From: Elysia crispata
Lineage: Eukaryota; Mollusca; Gastropoda; Plakobranchidae
Assembly (NCBI GenBank): GCA_033675545.1
Contig: JAWDGP010005718.1
Coordinates: forward strand, 1,229,501 to 1,293,500
DNA length: 64,000 nucleotides
Reading direction: 5' to 3'
The notes beneath the pieces were generated by a model that was not told the origin of the DNA, did no database searches, and saw nothing but the letters and a program-made list of their open reading frames with translations. A program made the position numbers and the translations under genes. Below are positions 25,691-64,000 of this stretch, piece by piece (within the stretch, counting starts at the first letter, position 1; each line of letters opens with the position of its first letter).

Positions 25691-26807
25691 TGGCAGCAAA
25701 TTTTAGCCCTTAGATTTAAATTTAGGTCTGGACTGGATATACATGTATATAGATTTCATGAATCTGCTAGTGTACATTTTAGTTGTGATGAGGAAACAAT
25801 CGGGATCTAAAATTTTATACTCTTTATCACAAGTAAAGAAAGCAAACAGTATTTAGCTAAAGAAAGAACAGATAGCAACACTGTCAAAGGCAACAAAGGA
25901 GCAGCAAGAGTTGGACCGCACTATAAAAGCCAATCAACTGGACTTGTCCGAGTTTATCCTCACTTTGAAAAGGAAGAAGCCTTGTTAACAATATGCTCAA
26001 CGCAGCTGCATAACATTTTTAATCTAAAAAAAGAGTAGTGAATAATTTTGTAAAACCCTTTTAAAAGCTGTATGTAGGTGCAAATAAATGGGCAACCATG
26101 TGTGTCTGCATGGCAGCGCAACTCACTTTTTCTCATTACGTGCATAGCCTTATAAAGCTAACCAGCATTAAAAATGATCTTCAAAAAAAAAATGCGTTAA
26201 GTATAGAATAAGCCTTTTCCAATATCCTATGTTTATGTCAATCTATCATGTTCCCCAATGAATGCAGTTTCTTATATTCATTGCTAATCAACATGAGACT
26301 TTACAGTGAAGTTGCCTTTAGGTACAACACAGGCAAACATTAGGCTAAACTCCTGATTCACATTTTTTTTTTGCACACTTCACTCATTTCAGGTATAACT
26401 GATAACCCAGCAGAAAGGAGACTGATTGTCTCATTTTGTATGTATGATGCCACTTCACAATAATTAATAAAAAAAATTAATCTACAAGCAATGTCTTGCT
26501 GCTAGCCTCAATATGCTGGCACGTCGGCCATAAACATGGATCTTGGACCCATGTTATAATATTCCCTACGTTTCTTTCTCCTTTGACAGTGAACTGCTTT
26601 TCATTACCATTCAACATGAGGATGAGACTTTGCAAGAATTCAAAAAAACTTCCAATCATAAGAAATTAAGTTACTACAGTTCCTTTGAAGAGGATTATAC
26701 TGGATGTTCAGGTTTTCATGCAGTTATATCTTGATAGTTAATGCCTATGAATTTGAACACATAAACTAGTAAAAAGAAAAATACACATTCTATTTAAATC
26801 TTTTAAA

Positions 26808-29472
26808 TTTATTCAATAAGCATCATTTTCATATTTCATCAAAGAGAAAAAAGGATACAGATTAACTTTCACCCTGGCAAGTACACAATGTAGCCTACAG
26901 AACAAAATTCATACTTGTCACAGCATACTGACAACACATACTAACAATCACAGGATCACAGTACTGAACAAGTACTTTTTAGACAGATATAAAATTCTGA
27001 TGAAAAGCAAAAGGTAAATGTAATAAATATTGTAAACATAAATGCTTAAAAAAGAGTAAATTGGATTTTAAAAAAAGTATCGTTTGTGATGTGTTGCTTT
27101 TGCCCAAATAATTGTGGAAGCAAAAATGAAATCTTTTACATGTTCGATGAAAAGTGGATCTACAATTTATTATTCCCTAACAATGATTAAAAAGTGACAA
27201 AGGAGAAAGAGAGTACAAGAGGTAAATAAGCCCAAAAGGAAAGGCTTATTGCTTATAAATGCACCAGAAAGGTATTAGTCTATTACAATAATAAGCGTAA
27301 GGAGAGGGACAGACACTTCTTAAACATATGCTAACCACATCTGGTTTTGCCCTAAGAAGTGTCGACAGGAATAAATATTTAGGCTATCTTGAAAACCAAT
27401 ATACCTTGAAATCTCAGTAATTTTATAACTACAACCAATTCCATAACACAACAAAATTTGGAAAAAATATTTTTATCCTAATTTTTACACATAAATAAGT
27501 CAGCCATGCCTTACACATAATACATGAAGCAGTTTTCAAAATCAATCTTACCACATATATATTCAGATATATTATTTTAACTGAAGAAACAGAAAAATCA
27601 TTCAAAGTATATTATTCACCAGATAATAAAAAAGGCAGTGATCAAATGAGCTTCTCTGACTGGTAAATTTATTGTAATATTGCAAAACTTTGACAATCTG
27701 CGTAAATAAAATGAGAGAAACGTGCTTGTGCTATTTTTAGTTAAGTCACTTCTCCATCTAGCTTTGTATGTTGCCTTTAAAAACCCACTAATTTTGATAC
27801 CTTATAGCAATGTGAAGAGCACTTAAATATTTGACAAAAGACATCTGTTCTTTCATGAAAGATTTTTAAAATCAAATATGCTTCTACATCTTTAAAATTC
27901 AGGCCTTTAAAGTCATAATTGGAGTCATCAACATTCATTAGACCACCTGTAATATTAATCACATGAAAGATCTTTCAGAGAAGTTAGCGATAGGTATTGA
28001 TAGTGTATTTCCACATTTTGCTCTGCAACGCTAAACTCAATATTATATGCTGTGAACATTTTGCCACTTTGTAAATTAATTTAAAAGCAAATGTAAATGA
28101 AGTGACTCAAACCTTGCTAAAGATAAAGTACATTTCTTGCCTGTAAGTGTAACCATTTTGTCTGAAAAATCTTAATAAGTTCCGTCAAAAGCCTGAATAT
28201 ATTAAAGTCAATGGGAAAAAAAAAAGAAAACAGAATCTATTTTATCTCCTATGAGCATTTACAGGAAGTGGTAAGTTTCAAATTAGTTGTAAATTTAGAA
28301 AGATTTAAATTGCACATCTAAGTTTTGTTCTACATAAGACCATTGTGCAACTAATACCATTAGAAAAGAAAACATATCTTATTCTTGAGTTTACGAAACT
28401 CTTTTTGGAAAAATTTCTGTTTTGTTTCTGAAACTAACATCTACAAAGATTATGCATTTTACAAATGAAAAACTTTTTAACTGAACAAAAAAAAAACAAC
28501 AAAAAACAGGATTGATTTTTATGACACTCTTAGTTTCATTTCATAGATACGTTTTTTGGAGATTGTTATGTAAAAAAACAAAATTCTTCAAATACTTTTG
28601 CATTTTGTTTCTCAGTGCTCTCTAAACTTCCACACATCTTATAAGGTTCTATAAACAAGCGAAGTCTTAATGTGCAAAAATTGACAGAACATACAATGAT
28701 ATCAAAACATTCACCCTTTTGTAAAGAAGACCAAGCTCACTGGAGATATTTCTCTTCCTTTTTGGAAAGAGGGACGCCGTGGCAGTGTTAAGAGAGGCAT
28801 GGTGGAATTAGAATATATGAAAGCGCTCCTTTGCTGCAAGAGGCACAGAAAACTGTGCATCATTAACTAGTTAAATGACTCATTAAGCAGTATTGGAAGG
28901 TTATTGTAACTGAAATAAAGGCGTACTCTTTGAACTCGTTTATTTCGTGGGAATGCTGATAGCGTAATACCAATTATATAATATATGCCATTTAGTACTT
29001 GCAGATTCAACCATGCAATAAGTGACCCAAGCAAAACTGGGATCTCCTGCAGCATTTAAGTTATTCATATAGATGAAAGGCAAAGGCTCAATATGAACCA
29101 ACACCAAATAAGGTGGTAAAGTTGCTGCCTAGACATGTATATATTATCCATTTTGATAAAAATCTTCTATTCATAAATATTTAATGTGAGCAGTTTGTGT
29201 CATGATCTAGACACAAGAAAGGCCATTTTTTTTTCTCTCCTTTGCACCCATATCCAATAAGTCATATAAAAATTGCTGCCTATAAGGACCCTTATAATAC
29301 ATAAAATTCACTCAGCTCTTTATTGTATGTGGGGTTTTGTCACCCAGAGCACCAAACTAGACACAAGAAATATTGAGATTATTTAAACAAGTTAAAATTC
29401 ACAATACATTTATCCCTGTAAAATTAACTGTGTGCTGCTGCGATAAATAAGGTCTAAAATAATGGCAGGTTT
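26808..29472 (-). other. Downstream region and possible long 3' UTR of the ATAD2 gene
   Basis: The stretch after the ATAD2 stop is AT-rich and free of tandem repeats and transposon pieces, unlike the DNA below 26 kb. Minus-strand AATAAA occurs at 29319-29324 (about 150 nt after the stop), near 27667 and at 26808-26813. Which is used cannot be told; the 3' UTR could be 0.2 or up to 2.6 kb. No other gene is seen. Confidence 0.4.

Positions 29473-64000
<34,528 letters not shown>

Overview
The window is animal nuclear DNA: AT-rich, with spliced genes, long introns, abundant microsatellites (CT, ATT, CTA, GA, AT) and remnants of SINE, LINE and pogo/Tigger-type DNA transposons. Gene content and repeat style suggest a lophotrochozoan, most likely a gastropod or other mollusc. 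That placement is inferred; no species marker is visible.

Layout. (1) Plus strand, 588-4074: a four-exon gene for a Tctex1-type dynein light chain (DYNLT5/TCTEX1D1-like), with a poly(A) signal near 4428. (2) 4.4-12.6 kb: gene-poor intergenic DNA with a 45-bp minisatellite and long microsatellites. (3) Minus strand, 13089 to about 17950: a divergent Ser/Thr protein kinase of 324 residues in three coding exons plus a probable 5' noncoding exon. It has DFD instead of DFG and no recognisable glycine loop. (4) 18-26.8 kb: intergenic repeats, including a 250-bp ATA tract, a 74-bp tandem repeat, a locally duplicated segment, tRNA-like SINE pieces, a large inverted repeat (339-bp arms, 116-bp spacer) and a LINE tail. 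(5) Minus strand, 29473 to beyond 64000: the ATAD2/ATAD2B orthologue, a chromatin AAA+ ATPase with a bromodomain. I could place 26 exons whose phases all join, giving 1866 residues from the window edge to the stop. The N-terminus lies outside the window.

The most notable observation is exon 17 of the ATAD2 gene (41024-42223). It is exactly 1200 nt and symmetric (phase 1-1), and it adds a 400-residue, very basic block between the second AAA domain and the bromodomain. As I recall the vertebrate proteins, these two parts are nearly adjacent there. The block carries an internal repeat, LSxRxxRYLRRLxR, twice, exactly 41 residues apart. Skipping the exon would restore the conserved architecture in frame, so it looks like a lineage-specific cassette.

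The three genes show no sign of acting together: one is a dynein/ciliary-type component, one a kinase of unknown pathway and one a chromatin ATPase. No retrovirus, LTR element, CRISPR array or toxin gene was seen. All exon coordinates come from reading splice sites and phases by eye.
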